In this document: one piece after another, positions 36,660 to 44,376 of the stretch
Numbering within the stretch: position 1 is the first letter of the stretch
How the letters are laid out: every line of letters starts with the position of its first letter
Assembly: GCA_020850225.1 (NCBI GenBank)
Contig: JADZFD010000007.1
Location: 1-64,000, forward strand
Length of the DNA: 64,000 nt
Source of the DNA: Saprospiraceae bacterium
Lineage (GTDB): Bacteria > Bacteroidota > Bacteroidia > Chitinophagales > Saprospiraceae
Reading direction: 5' to 3'
Made by a program: the position numbers and the translations under genes
Notes under the pieces: model-generated
What the model was told of the DNA's origin: nothing
The model's input: only the letters and a program-made list of their open reading frames with translations
The model's database searches: none

Positions 36660-37232
36660 ATGAATCGTATAATTTTGACTGGAATTGGATTATTCTTCTG
36701 TCTATTTTTGAATGCTCAGTCACCAGGAGTAGTGGTATATACCGGATTATCATCCATGTATACATCTGATCGTCAGGTGACTTCCAAAGGAGAAATGCAT
36801 TATGGATGGCTTGTGGGTGCTGATGCCAGATTGGTAGAAGGCGGCTTATATTTTTTGATAGGTGGTCAGTTTATTAAATCCAGCTTACACTCATCAAAGA
36901 AACCTGAATTTTTTAAAAAGAGAGATTTTAATGTTATCAGCGGTAGATTAGGCCTGGGGTTCAACCTTGTACGTTTCAATAACGGTGGTACATTAAGGAG
37001 CAAAGTACTGGGGTCGATTAATTTTATTAATGATGCACCAGAAGGAGGATTATATATCGATGGTTACAGAGATTTAAACAATGCATATTTAGGTGTACTA
37101 TCCGGATTGGGCTATACCTGGGGCATCTGGGATATAGACTTTGAATATCAATACGGTATTTTTAATGCTTTCTACAAACAACCGGATACCAAATTTAATG
37201 GCTATACATTTACAGTTGGATTGCACTTTTAA
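36660..37232 (+). CDS. Small outer-membrane barrel protein, unknown family
   Basis: A 190-residue protein with a signal peptide (to about residue 19, FLNAQ) and about eight amphipathic strands: VVVYTGLSSMY, HYGWLVGADARLV, LYFLIGGQFI, VISGRLGLGFNLV, VLGSINFIN, YLGVLSGLGYTWG, DIDFEYQYG and the terminal YTFTVGLHF. The closing phenylalanine and strand pattern fit a small OmpX/OmpA-like barrel in the outer membrane. No family name can be given with confidence. It is monocistronic and its stop overlaps by a few bases that of the convergent hydrolase gene. Confidence 0.7.
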   Translation: MNRIILTGIGLFFCLFLNAQSPGVVVYTGLSSMYTSDRQVTSKGEMHYGWLVGADARLVEGGLYFLIGGQFIKSSLHSSKKPEFFKKRDFNVISGRLGLGFNLVRFNNGGTLRSKVLGSINFINDAPEGGLYIDGYRDLNNAYLGVLSGLGYTWGIWDIDFEYQYGIFNAFYKQPDTKFNGYTFTVGLHF

Positions 37233-37864
37233 TTGAAAAAAGGATTCGTTCTTTTTTCCTTGCCAATAGTAGTGTGTCCTCCGTGACCCGGATATACCAC
37301 TGTAGATTCTGGTAATGTAAAAAGTTGTGATTGTATTGAATGTATCAGGATATCATAATCTCCGCCCGGTAAGTCTGTACGGCCTATGCTGCTTTCAAAT
37401 AAAACATCACCTGAAATAAGTGTTTCGCTGTCTTTATGGAACAGAGATATGCTACCTGGCGAATGACCGGGAGTAAAAATTACTTTAAGCTTAGTGTCTC
37501 CAAATTCAATTTCATCATCATGATACAGAAAATGTTCGATTTTCGGAGAGGTATCATATTCCATTTGGTAAAATAAAGCAACGGAACTTCCGCTGTTCAG
37601 AACTTCTACTTCTTTTTCATGCGCATGTAATGACAATTTATATGTTTCAGCAACAAACTGATTGCCAAAAATATGGTCTATATGACAATGTGTATTGATT
37701 AAAAGTTGGGGTTGCAGATTATTATTTTTGATAAATAATGTGAGTTCACTTTGTTCGGACAGTGTGTTGCATCCCGGATCAATGATTACACATTGTCCCG
37801 TTGAATCATAAAGTACGTAAGTATTTTCTTCAAATTCATTAAAAGTAAACCGTTGAATTTTCAT
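37229..37864 (-). CDS. MBL-fold metallo-hydrolase (glyoxalase II-like)
   Basis: A 211-residue cytoplasmic metallo-beta-lactamase-fold hydrolase. The zinc motif THCHIDH (HxHxDH) begins near residue 57; further ligands are in FTPGHSPGSIS, LISGDVLFESSIGRTDLPGGD and VVYPGHGGHT. The pattern is that of the small YcbL-type group related to glyoxalase II, which may cleave S-lactoylglutathione-like thioesters; the true substrate is not known and Bacteroidota often lack glutathione. No operon partner. It is divergent from the tRNA-Cys gene. Confidence 0.92.
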   Translation of the reverse strand: MKIQRFTFNEFEENTYVLYDSTGQCVIIDPGCNTLSEQSELTLFIKNNNLQPQLLINTHCHIDHIFGNQFVAETYKLSLHAHEKEVEVLNSGSSVALFYQMEYDTSPKIEHFLYHDDEIEFGDTKLKVIFTPGHSPGSISLFHKDSETLISGDVLFESSIGRTDLPGGDYDILIHSIQSQLFTLPESTVVYPGHGGHTTIGKEKRTNPFFN

Positions 37865-37970
37865 AAAATCAAATTTTAGGACTTTGTTAATGGTGATACA
37901 ACAATAATGGTGTTAACTAAGTTGTATTGGTAACATTTTGTATGTGTAAGATATATTTGTTCAAATAAAT

Positions 37971-38000
37971 TTTGAAATTCATTAAAACCTATTATCTTTG
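37971..38000 (+). promoter_or_regulatory. Promoter of tRNA-Cys
   Basis: TTTG at 37971-37974 and TATCTTTG at 37993-38000, spaced 18 bp, match the Bacteroidota -33 TTTG / -7 TAnnTTTG promoter. The tRNA begins 15 bp downstream. This is the clearest two-part promoter in the window. Confidence 0.75.
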
Positions 38001-38014
38001 CAACCGCATTGAAA

Positions 38015-38085
38015 GGTCGGGTGGCCGAGTGGCTAGGCATAGGTCTGCAAAACCTCGTACAGCGGTTCGAATCCGCTTCCGACCT
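38015..38085 (+). tRNA. tRNA-Cys (anticodon GCA)
   Basis: A full cloverleaf of 71 nt can be drawn: acceptor GGTCGGG/TCCGACC (one G-T wobble), D-arm GCC/GGC, anticodon loop CTGCAAA with anticodon GCA at 38047-38049, T-arm AGCGG/CCGCT with loop TTCGAAT, and discriminator T at 38085, the base expected for cysteine identity. CCA is not encoded. The outermost anticodon-stem pair (38040 T and 38056 C) is mismatched; the other four pairs are sound. Confidence 0.95.
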
Positions 38086-38097
38086 CGTCTTTCAAAG

Positions 38098-38129
38098 GGT
38101 CGTATTATGAATAATAGTGCGACCTTTTT
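38098..38129 (+). terminator. Terminator after tRNA-Cys
   Basis: GGTCG at 38098-38102 pairs with CGACC at 38120-38124, extended by TATTAT/ATAATA with a small bulge, followed by TTTTTGTTTTT. It separates the tRNA from the glucosidase gene. Confidence 0.75.
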
Positions 38130-38160
38130 GTTTTTATAGCTTGATAAATAATAATATAAA

Positions 38161-40542
38161 ATGAACATTAATGAATCTTTACCCGGTCGTGTTACAGGAT
38201 ACGAAGAGATTATTAATGGCGTACTGATCAGAACCGAAAACAATGTCACATTGCAAATAAGTTTCCTCAGTATGGATATAGTCCGGATCAGATACTGTAC
38301 AAGCGATCGATTCGATGATCATTTTTCATATGCTATCAATAAGCAGTATCAAAGTGAAGAATTTACGCTGATAATCATTAATAACCGAGAGAATCTGATT
38401 ATTAAGTCAGAAACGCTGGTAGTTAATGTATACAAGCCCGATTGTAAAATTATATTTACAGATACTTCTGGTAATATTATTTGCAGGGATGAACGGGGGT
38501 TTCACTGGGAGGAACATCCAGTATATGGCGGAGATATTGTAAAGATGAGTAAAGTCATTCAGGAAGGCGAGCATTTTTATGGTATGGGCGATAAAACGAT
38601 GCATCTCAATCTCAGAGGAAGGAGAGTAACCAACTGGGCAATGGATACTTATGGTTTTAAAAAAGAAGAAGATCCGATTTACAAGGCTATTCCTTTTTAT
38701 ACAGCCATTCATTCAGGCTATGGTTATGGTATTTTTTTTGACAATACGTTCAAATCTTATTTTGATTTTGGTTCAGAAAGAAGTGTCGTTGCCAGTTTTT
38801 GGGCTGAAGGCGGTGAAATGAACTACTATTTTATAAATGGTCCGCAACTAACAGATGTAGCCAGAAGATACACCATGCTGACAGGTACTCCTGAAATGCC
38901 TCCTTTATGGGCTTTGGGTTTTCATCAATCGAAGTGGAGCTACTATCCGGAAAGTAAGGTTAAAGATATAACTAGCAGGCTGCGAAAGGAAAAAATTCCG
39001 TGTGATGTAATCTATCTGGATATCGACTACATGAAAGATTTTAAGTGCTTTACGTGGGACAATAAGAAATTTCCCAATCCCAAAGAGATGATATCCGATC
39101 TGGCAGAGCAGGGTTTCAAGACAGTAGTTATCATAGATCCGGGCATCAAGGTGGATGATACATACGAAGTATTCAGGGAAGGCTTGAAGAATAATTATTT
39201 CTGTAGAAGAGCGGATGGTCCTTATATGAAGGGGAAAGTATGGCCGGAACAATGCTATTTTCCGGATTTTACTAATCCAAAGGTTCGCAAATGGTGGGCA
39301 GGATTGTATTATGAACTGATACAGGAAGATGGTGTCAGTGGCATCTGGAATGATATGAATGAGCCTGCATTATTTGAAACAAATGGGAAAACTTTTCCTG
39401 ATGACGTCAGACATGATTTTGACGGACATCCATGTAGTCACAGAAAAGCCCACAATGTATATGGGATGCTGATGGCCAAAGCCACATACAAGGGTGTAAA
39501 AAAATATAGAAATGGTCTTCGCCCTTTTGTATTAACCCGATCTGCATATGCGGGCACCCAGAGATATGCAGCTACATGGACGGGGGACAATATCGCATCC
39601 TGGGAACACCTGTGGATAGCAGTAATGCAATGCCAGCGTATGTCGGTTTCAGGGTATTCCTTTGTAGGAGCGGATGTTGGAGGATTTATTGACCAGCCCA
39701 GCCCGGAATTATTTACCAGATGGATGCAGCTGGCAGTATTTCAGCCCTTTTTCCGGACGCATAGTTCGGGAGATCACGGAGACCAGGAACCATGGTCATT
39801 TGGTAAATCAACCCTGAAAATAGTCAGGAAGTATATAGAATTACGCTATCAGCTGTTGCCCTATCTGTATACAGCTTTCTATCAGTATGTAGAGGAATAC
39901 ACACCCATGTTGCGTCCCATATCGTATTACGACCAATCCGACAGCGATACGCTTTATCGGGTAGGTGAGTTTATGTTGGGAGATCATATGCTTGTCTGCC
40001 CTGTGTTGGAGCCTAATGTAGAAAGTATTTTTGTTTATTTGCCTCAAGGTATATGGTATGATTTTCGGACAAATACCAGAATGGAAGGGGGAAAAGAATG
40101 TAAGGTCGATGCACCAGTAGAGCATATACCCGTTTTTATAAGGGAAGGAGCAGTAATCCCGTTTTATCCGGTTATGCAATACATAGGTGAAAGAGAAATC
40201 GGACAGCTTACGTTGCATACTTATTATGGTGGAGATAATGTTTTGAGCTATTTATATGAAGATGCCGGTGAAGGATATGAATATGAAAAAGGTATCTATA
40301 ACCGGAAAACATTTAAAACTAATAGCGCTCAGGATACATTCAGATTGTCATTAAGGATGTCGGGGCACTATGAACCTTCTTATAATACCTACAAGATTGT
40401 TGTTCATGGATTACCTTTTGCTCCCGGACAAGTGTTGATTAATGAAAAAATTGTTGAAAATGACTTATTGCATTTGGAAGAAAACTCCTGGATAGTAATA
40501 GTTGATAGTGAAACATTTTTATCTCTTGAATTAAAGAAATAG
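38161..40542 (+). CDS. Glycoside hydrolase family 31 alpha-glucosidase
   Basis: A 793-residue GH31 enzyme. It has an N-terminal beta-sandwich (about 1-240, with FYGMGDKTMHLNLRGRRVTN), the catalytic TIM barrel (about 245-590) and C-terminal beta domains. The nucleophile is Asp398 in GIWNDMNEP; the acid/base Asp lies in TWTGDNIASWEHL; PLWALGFHQSKWSYYPES and VIYLDIDYM are the usual barrel strands. There is no signal peptide, so it should act in the cytoplasm on alpha-linked glucose oligosaccharides. It stands alone between the tRNA terminator and a DUF6089 gene; no transporter or other glycosidase is nearby to narrow the substrate. Confidence 0.94.
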   Translation: MNINESLPGRVTGYEEIINGVLIRTENNVTLQISFLSMDIVRIRYCTSDRFDDHFSYAINKQYQSEEFTLIIINNRENLIIKSETLVVNVYKPDCKIIFTDTSGNIICRDERGFHWEEHPVYGGDIVKMSKVIQEGEHFYGMGDKTMHLNLRGRRVTNWAMDTYGFKKEEDPIYKAIPFYTAIHSGYGYGIFFDNTFKSYFDFGSERSVVASFWAEGGEMNYYFINGPQLTDVARRYTMLTGTPEMPPLWALGFHQSKWSYYPESKVKDITSRLRKEKIPCDVIYLDIDYMKDFKCFTWDNKKFPNPKEMISDLAEQGFKTVVIIDPGIKVDDTYEVFREGLKNNYFCRRADGPYMKGKVWPEQCYFPDFTNPKVRKWWAGLYYELIQEDGVSGIWNDMNEPALFETNGKTFPDDVRHDFDGHPCSHRKAHNVYGMLMAKATYKGVKKYRNGLRPFVLTRSAYAGTQRYAATWTGDNIASWEHLWIAVMQCQRMSVSGYSFVGADVGGFIDQPSPELFTRWMQLAVFQPFFRTHSSGDHGDQEPWSFGKSTLKIVRKYIELRYQLLPYLYTAFYQYVEEYTPMLRPISYYDQSDSDTLYRVGEFMLGDHMLVCPVLEPNVESIFVYLPQGIWYDFRTNTRMEGGKECKVDAPVEHIPVFIREGAVIPFYPVMQYIGEREIGQLTLHTYYGGDNVLSYLYEDAGEGYEYEKGIYNRKTFKTNSAQDTFRLSLRMSGHYEPSYNTYKIVVHGLPFAPGQVLINEKIVENDLLHLEENSWIVIVDSETFLSLELKK

Positions 40543-40586
40543 AAAGAATATTTATACCAAAATACACAGACTAACGTTTAAAGAGC

Positions 40587-41411
40587 ATGAAAATTCAATT
40601 CAGATATATTTTCTTAATCATTTTTCTTACATTCGGGATGTATGTGTCTTCCTTTGCACAAAAGGGATATGAATTAGGTGGATGGTTGGGAACCAGCTAT
40701 TATTTTGGTGATTTAAATACGAATTTCAGATTAAACAAGCCCGGATTATCATTTGGAGTACTGGCAAGAAAAAATTTTAATCATCGTATTTCTTTACGAA
40801 CTACATTAAGCTATGGCAGAGTTCGTGCATATGATTCAGATTCAGATAATAATTTCGAAAGAAACAGAAATTTAAGTTTCAGATCCAATATTTTTGATTG
40901 GTCAAATGTTATTGAATTTAATTTTTTTCATTATGAGCATGGACACCACACATATAATAAAACACCTTATTTCTATGGAGGCTTCAATGTTTTCCAATTC
41001 AATCCTACTGCTGAATTGAATGGTGAGCGATATTCATTGCGACAGATGGGTACCGAAGGACAAACATTAGGCCAGGAATATAATTCGATAAGTGGTGGCC
41101 TGATTCTGGGTGGAGGGTTTAAAATTGATATCAACAGGGATTTAAGTATCAATATTGATATGAGTACACGGTTTTTATTTACAGATTATCTGGATGATGT
41201 AAGTACTGTATTCCCGGATAAACAAACATTGACAGATACACGCGGACCTATAGCAGCTGCACTTTCCGACCGATCACTCATAGATGGATTAGGTGCTCAG
41301 GGAAGGCAGCGAGGCGATACCAAAGGGAAAGATAAATATGCATTTGTGGGGATTTCGATAGTGCGTTATTTTGGAGGTATTGAGTGTCCGGATATTTCCA
41401 GGATTCAATAA
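40587..41411 (+). CDS. DUF6089-family outer-membrane protein
   Basis: A 274-residue barrel-like protein. A signal peptide (to about residue 24, VSSFAQ) is followed by the DUF6089 pattern: GYELGGWLGTSYYFGDLNT near the start, GVLARKNFNHRISLRTTLSYGRV, YNKTPYFYGGFNVFQFNPTAE, and a late IDMSTRFLFTDYLDDVSTVF followed by a conserved polar loop. It ends ISIVRYFGGIECPDISRIQ, with the FFG/YFGG C-terminal strand typical of the family. Function unknown; the family is widespread in Bacteroidota and often sits near bamA, which is not here. 44 bp after the GH31 gene, possibly in the same transcript. Confidence 0.85.
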   Translation: MKIQFRYIFLIIFLTFGMYVSSFAQKGYELGGWLGTSYYFGDLNTNFRLNKPGLSFGVLARKNFNHRISLRTTLSYGRVRAYDSDSDNNFERNRNLSFRSNIFDWSNVIEFNFFHYEHGHHTYNKTPYFYGGFNVFQFNPTAELNGERYSLRQMGTEGQTLGQEYNSISGGLILGGGFKIDINRDLSINIDMSTRFLFTDYLDDVSTVFPDKQTLTDTRGPIAAALSDRSLIDGLGAQGRQRGDTKGKDKYAFVGISIVRYFGGIECPDISRIQ

Positions 41412-41592
41412 ACTTTTTCTGACCTTTTTTCGTTTATTATTCAGCAACACATTTTTTATTTCCCAAATTTTACTGTAGCAGCTAAATTAATGCTTAACAT
41501 TGATATTGTTAAACTATAGTTAGAGGTGTTTTATGGCAAATATGACAGGAATCTATTATTTTTTAAAATAAAATTTAACAAACACGTACAAT

Positions 41593-42036
41593 ATGAAGTA
41601 TATCAGATTTTCAAGATTGATGATGGTTACTGCAATTTTAGCTATGACTATTTCTTCTTATGGACAAGACAAGGTGATACCCTATGCCGAAGTACCTGCC
41701 AGTATTCAATCCTATATTAAAATGCATTTTAACAATGTTACAGTTTTGCAGGCAGAAATAGATTATGAAGGACTTACAAAAGAATATGATATTGTATTGA
41801 ATGACGGTACAAAATTGGATTTTGACCGAAAAAACAGGATTAAAAGTATTAAAGGGAAGTCTAAGCTTCCATCAAGTGTTATTCCGGTAAAAATACAGAC
41901 TTATGTTCAGGGAAAATATCCTGATAATCATATTGTAAAGTGGGAAACAGAGCGGTCTCACCAGTCAGTTGAACTCAATAATGGTTTAGAACTGGAATTT
42001 AACAAAAAAGGGGATTTTTTAAGAATTGATAATTAA
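41593..42036 (+). CDS. PepSY-like (DUF2874) periplasmic protein, first of a tandem pair
   Basis: A 147-residue exported protein. Signal peptide to about residue 24 (TISSYGQ); two PepSY-like repeats follow: VPASIQSYIKMHFNNVTVLQ with LDFDRKNRIKSI, then VIPVKIQTYVQGKYPDNHIV with LELEFNKKGDFLRID. This is the beta-lactamase-inhibitor-like PepSY fold frequent in Bacteroidota; the role is unknown, with protease or ligand binding suggested for PepSY domains in general. The next gene is a clear paralogue, so the pair arose by tandem duplication. A rise of about 180 bp of AT-rich spacer precedes it, probably holding its promoter. Confidence 0.85.
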   Translation: MKYIRFSRLMMVTAILAMTISSYGQDKVIPYAEVPASIQSYIKMHFNNVTVLQAEIDYEGLTKEYDIVLNDGTKLDFDRKNRIKSIKGKSKLPSSVIPVKIQTYVQGKYPDNHIVKWETERSHQSVELNNGLELEFNKKGDFLRIDN

Positions 42037-42052
42037 AAATAAAATTATGATA

Positions 42053-42487
42053 ATGAAAAAGTTGATTAAAGGAATGTTGTTTGTAAGTTTTTTAACTTTA
42101 TTTACAGCTTGTGATAAGGAATCCGTATTGGATGCAAATAAAATACCACAAGAGATAACAAACTATATTAATACACATTTTACATCGCATCAAATCTTAC
42201 AGGTTGTAGAGGATTTGGATGGTTTTACAAAAACATATGATGTGGTACTGGATAACAATACCGTTCTTGAATTTAACAGAAAGAAGGAAGTAACTGAAAT
42301 AAAATCTACTTCAAAACTTCCGGATAGTGTAATACCTGTAAAAATCAGCCAGTATGTTGAATCCAATTTTCCGGGAAACTATATAAATGAGTGGGAACTG
42401 GAGGATAAGCATCAACAGGTAGGTATTGATAACGGACTTGATCTTGAATTTACCTTATCGGGTGATTTTATCCGGATTGATGACTGA
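42053..42487 (+). CDS. PepSY-like (DUF2874) lipoprotein, second of a tandem pair
   Basis: A 144-residue paralogue of the preceding gene with a lipoprotein signal (LTLFTAC, Cys about 20) instead of a plain signal peptide. The same double repeat is seen: IPQEITNYINTHFTSHQILQ with VLEFNRKKEVTEI, then VIPVKISQYVESNFPGNYI with LDLEFTLSGDFIRIDD. The ATG at 42053 gives the best signal peptide; upstream starts at 42026 (TTG, inside the previous gene) and 42047 are less likely. One copy soluble and one lipid-anchored suggests the two may have divided locations after duplication. Confidence 0.85.
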   Translation: MKKLIKGMLFVSFLTLFTACDKESVLDANKIPQEITNYINTHFTSHQILQVVEDLDGFTKTYDVVLDNNTVLEFNRKKEVTEIKSTSKLPDSVIPVKISQYVESNFPGNYINEWELEDKHQQVGIDNGLDLEFTLSGDFIRIDD

Positions 42488-42503
42488 TAAAGTAGCGTTG
42501 TTG

Positions 42504-42866
42504 CTATAATTTTGCATCGACGGCTTCCAGAATTGTTGTATCAACACCTTGTATCAGAGCGGCAAGTTTCGACTTAGCCATATCTCTGATTTCATTGTCG
42601 ATATAACCTGCTATCGTTACCAGCCCAAAACTTATCACGCTCAGGTCGTCTGTAAATCCTAATACAGGTGTAAGATCGGGTATACTGTCAATGGGTGATA
42701 ACAGATATGCAAAACCACCCAAAATGATGCGTTTTGCCCAAACAGGTGTATTAGGTGATTTATAGGCAAAAACCATTAACAAAACAGAATAAATGAGTTG
42801 AACGCTCATGGTTTTGAAATGCTTCAATATATATTGTATAATAAATCTGATCATTGTTTTTGTCAT
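42504..42866 (-). CDS. DUF1232 (YkvA-like) membrane protein
   Basis: A 120-residue protein with the DUF1232 signature: a hydrophobic helix, then AKRIILGGFAYLLSPIDSIPDLTPVLGFTDDLSV-type text, of which YLLSPIDSIPDLTPVLG is the core, and a second helix VISFGLVTIAGYIDNEIRDMA. The family is broad and uncharacterised; members are small membrane proteins. It converges with the PepSY-like pair and is downstream of the glycosyltransferase gene by about 80 bp on the same strand. Confidence 0.9.
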   Translation of the reverse strand: MTKTMIRFIIQYILKHFKTMSVQLIYSVLLMVFAYKSPNTPVWAKRIILGGFAYLLSPIDSIPDLTPVLGFTDDLSVISFGLVTIAGYIDNEIRDMAKSKLAALIQGVDTTILEAVDAKL

Positions 42867-42944
42867 TATTACCGATTCTATATAACCCGAATATACTTAA
42901 AATAATTCATCAGGCTACCAAATAAAATAAAAATATCATCATAA

Positions 42945-43658
42945 CTACCTTGCCCAAGTGTTGTATTTAATGATACAATATAATGCACGGAACCCATCTT
43001 TCCAGTTGATTTTTTTACCTTCGGCATATGTTCGACCGTAGTATGATATTCCGACTTCGTAAATTCTGACACCGGGTATTCTCGATGTTTTGGCTGTAAT
43101 TTCCGGTTCAAAACCGAATCGTTTTTCTTTGAGTATAATATTCATGATTATATCTGAACGCCATAGTTTATAACACGTTTCCATGTCCGTAAGATTTAGA
43201 TTTGTCATGGCATTAGAACAAAAAGTGAGGAATTTATTGCCGATGGAATGCCAGAAAAATAAAATCCTGTGTGGCTTGCCTCCTGTAAATCTGGAGCCGT
43301 ACACGATGTCCGCATAGCCATCCAGAACAGGTTGAAGTAAAAGATTGTACTCCTGCGGGTCATATTCCAGGTCGGCATCCTGTACTATAATGTAATCACC
43401 TGTTGACTTTTGAATACCTGAATGGATGGCAGCTCCCTTACCCTGATTTTTGTCGTGTCTATAATAAGTAATGTTTAAATCAGGATGTTCCGACTGATAT
43501 TTGAGTATCAGAGACTCGGTATTATCAGTTGAGTAGTCATTGATAACAATAATTTCCTTGTCAAAACCACCATTCAGACGAACACATCTAATTCTCTCAA
43601 GAATGGAAACAATGGTTTTTTCTTCGTTGTAGGCAGGTATGATGACGGATAATTTCAA
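42945..43658 (-). CDS. Family 2 glycosyltransferase (dolichol-phosphate mannosyltransferase-like)
   Basis: A 237-residue cytoplasmic GT-A fold transferase. LSVIIPAYNEEKTIVSILE is the N-terminal nucleotide-binding strand, DYSTDNT follows, the metal motif is QDADLEYDP, and YGSRFTGGKPHR and RIPEV-like RIPGVRIYEVGISYYGRTYAEG complete the DPM1/DPMS pattern. It has no C-terminal membrane helices, so it is of the soluble type that transfers a sugar to a polyprenyl phosphate. No ATG is available at the family start; TTG at 43658 gives a normal N-terminus, while GTG at 43700 would add 14 residues (FSILKYLYKKLYI). The start is therefore uncertain. Confidence 0.88.
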   Translation of the reverse strand: MKLSVIIPAYNEEKTIVSILERIRCVRLNGGFDKEIIVINDYSTDNTESLILKYQSEHPDLNITYYRHDKNQGKGAAIHSGIQKSTGDYIIVQDADLEYDPQEYNLLLQPVLDGYADIVYGSRFTGGKPHRILFFWHSIGNKFLTFCSNAMTNLNLTDMETCYKLWRSDIIMNIILKEKRFGFEPEITAKTSRIPGVRIYEVGISYYGRTYAEGKKINWKDGFRALYCIIKYNTWAR

Positions 43659-43718
43659 AATATATAATTTTTTGTAAAGATATTTTAATATACTAAACAC
43701 TACAAAATAAAATTCGTA

Positions 43719-43918
43719 TTAATTAAATTTTGCACATAATCGGGTTGCTTTGAGTTGATTTCCATACACATCAGGTATTAATACCGGACTATGCATTGGA
43801 AAATCTAATATAAAACCAAGCTGTTGCAAATCAGCAATCTCACCTGATTATCTTCTGTTATCATAGTGGTATACTGTCTATAATCTATCCACGTCCTGCA
43901 TTGAGGCAATTCTGAAAA
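43719..43918 (-). pseudogene. Possible decayed gene of unknown family
   Basis: Two open stretches in different minus-strand frames look protein-like. The upstream one reads FSELPQCRTWIDYRQYTTMI then TEDNQ; after a frame change near 43845 the downstream one reads EIADLQQLGFILDFPMHSPV, then LIPDVYGNQLKATRLCAKFN and a stop at 43719-43721. Neither has a convincing start. I do not recognise the family. The remaining part of the 43701-44082 gap shows no gene on either strand. This may be chance, but two adjoining frames with balanced amino-acid content favour a relic. Confidence 0.35.
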
Positions 43919-44082
43919 TTATGCTGTAAAACAATAGTGTAATACTTTTGCTACCGTGTGTACAATCTTCTAAATTCGGTTAATTTTTTTTCTTTACACA
44001 ATTATTGCTTCCATAAAGTATTACATATCTTATTTGCTACAATCGATACCAACAATAGTATTATAGGCAGTCAAAAATGAAC

Positions 44083-44376
44083 TTAAACAAGATCGCAAAG
44101 AGAAAATGCCTTTGGTTTTTCATCGAACAACACCTTGGTTTTAGCCCATGTTGTACGAAAGAGTTCAGATTGCCGGTAATTTTGAAGGTCAGCATGGGAT
44201 CTCCACCGGCTAACGGTATAATACACGTTGTGTTGTTCAAAATCCCTTTTTACTTCGACACCCATGCAACCGTCAAAACTGGCAATCAAGGGTTGTGCAT
44301 CCCTGAATATTTGTTCAAAGGCTGCTATGTTTTCAGGCACAAAGGACAGGCGTACAATTCTGAGTACAGGTATCAT
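44083..44376 (-). CDS. Antibiotic-biosynthesis-monooxygenase (ABM) fold protein
   Basis: A 97-residue ferredoxin-like alpha/beta protein of the ABM/EthD superfamily: VLRIVRLSFVPENIAAFEQIF, then FDGCMGVEVKRDF, YYTVSRWRSHADLQNYRQSE and LFRTTWAKTK. Such small proteins range from haem-degrading enzymes to quinol monooxygenases; no haem-ligand pattern can be singled out here. The ATG overlaps the stop of the SAM hydrolase gene (ATGA at 44373-44376), so the two are translationally coupled. A longer plus-strand frame over the same bases is a shadow. Confidence 0.85.
   Translation of the reverse strand: MIPVLRIVRLSFVPENIAAFEQIFRDAQPLIASFDGCMGVEVKRDFEQHNVYYTVSRWRSHADLQNYRQSELFRTTWAKTKVLFDEKPKAFSLCDLV

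Noticed and set aside
37992..38249. 85-codon open frame on the minus strand over the tRNA-Cys gene
   Set aside because: It is antisense to the tRNA and its promoter and reads into the GH31 start; its Arg-rich end is a known artefact of tRNA complement translation.
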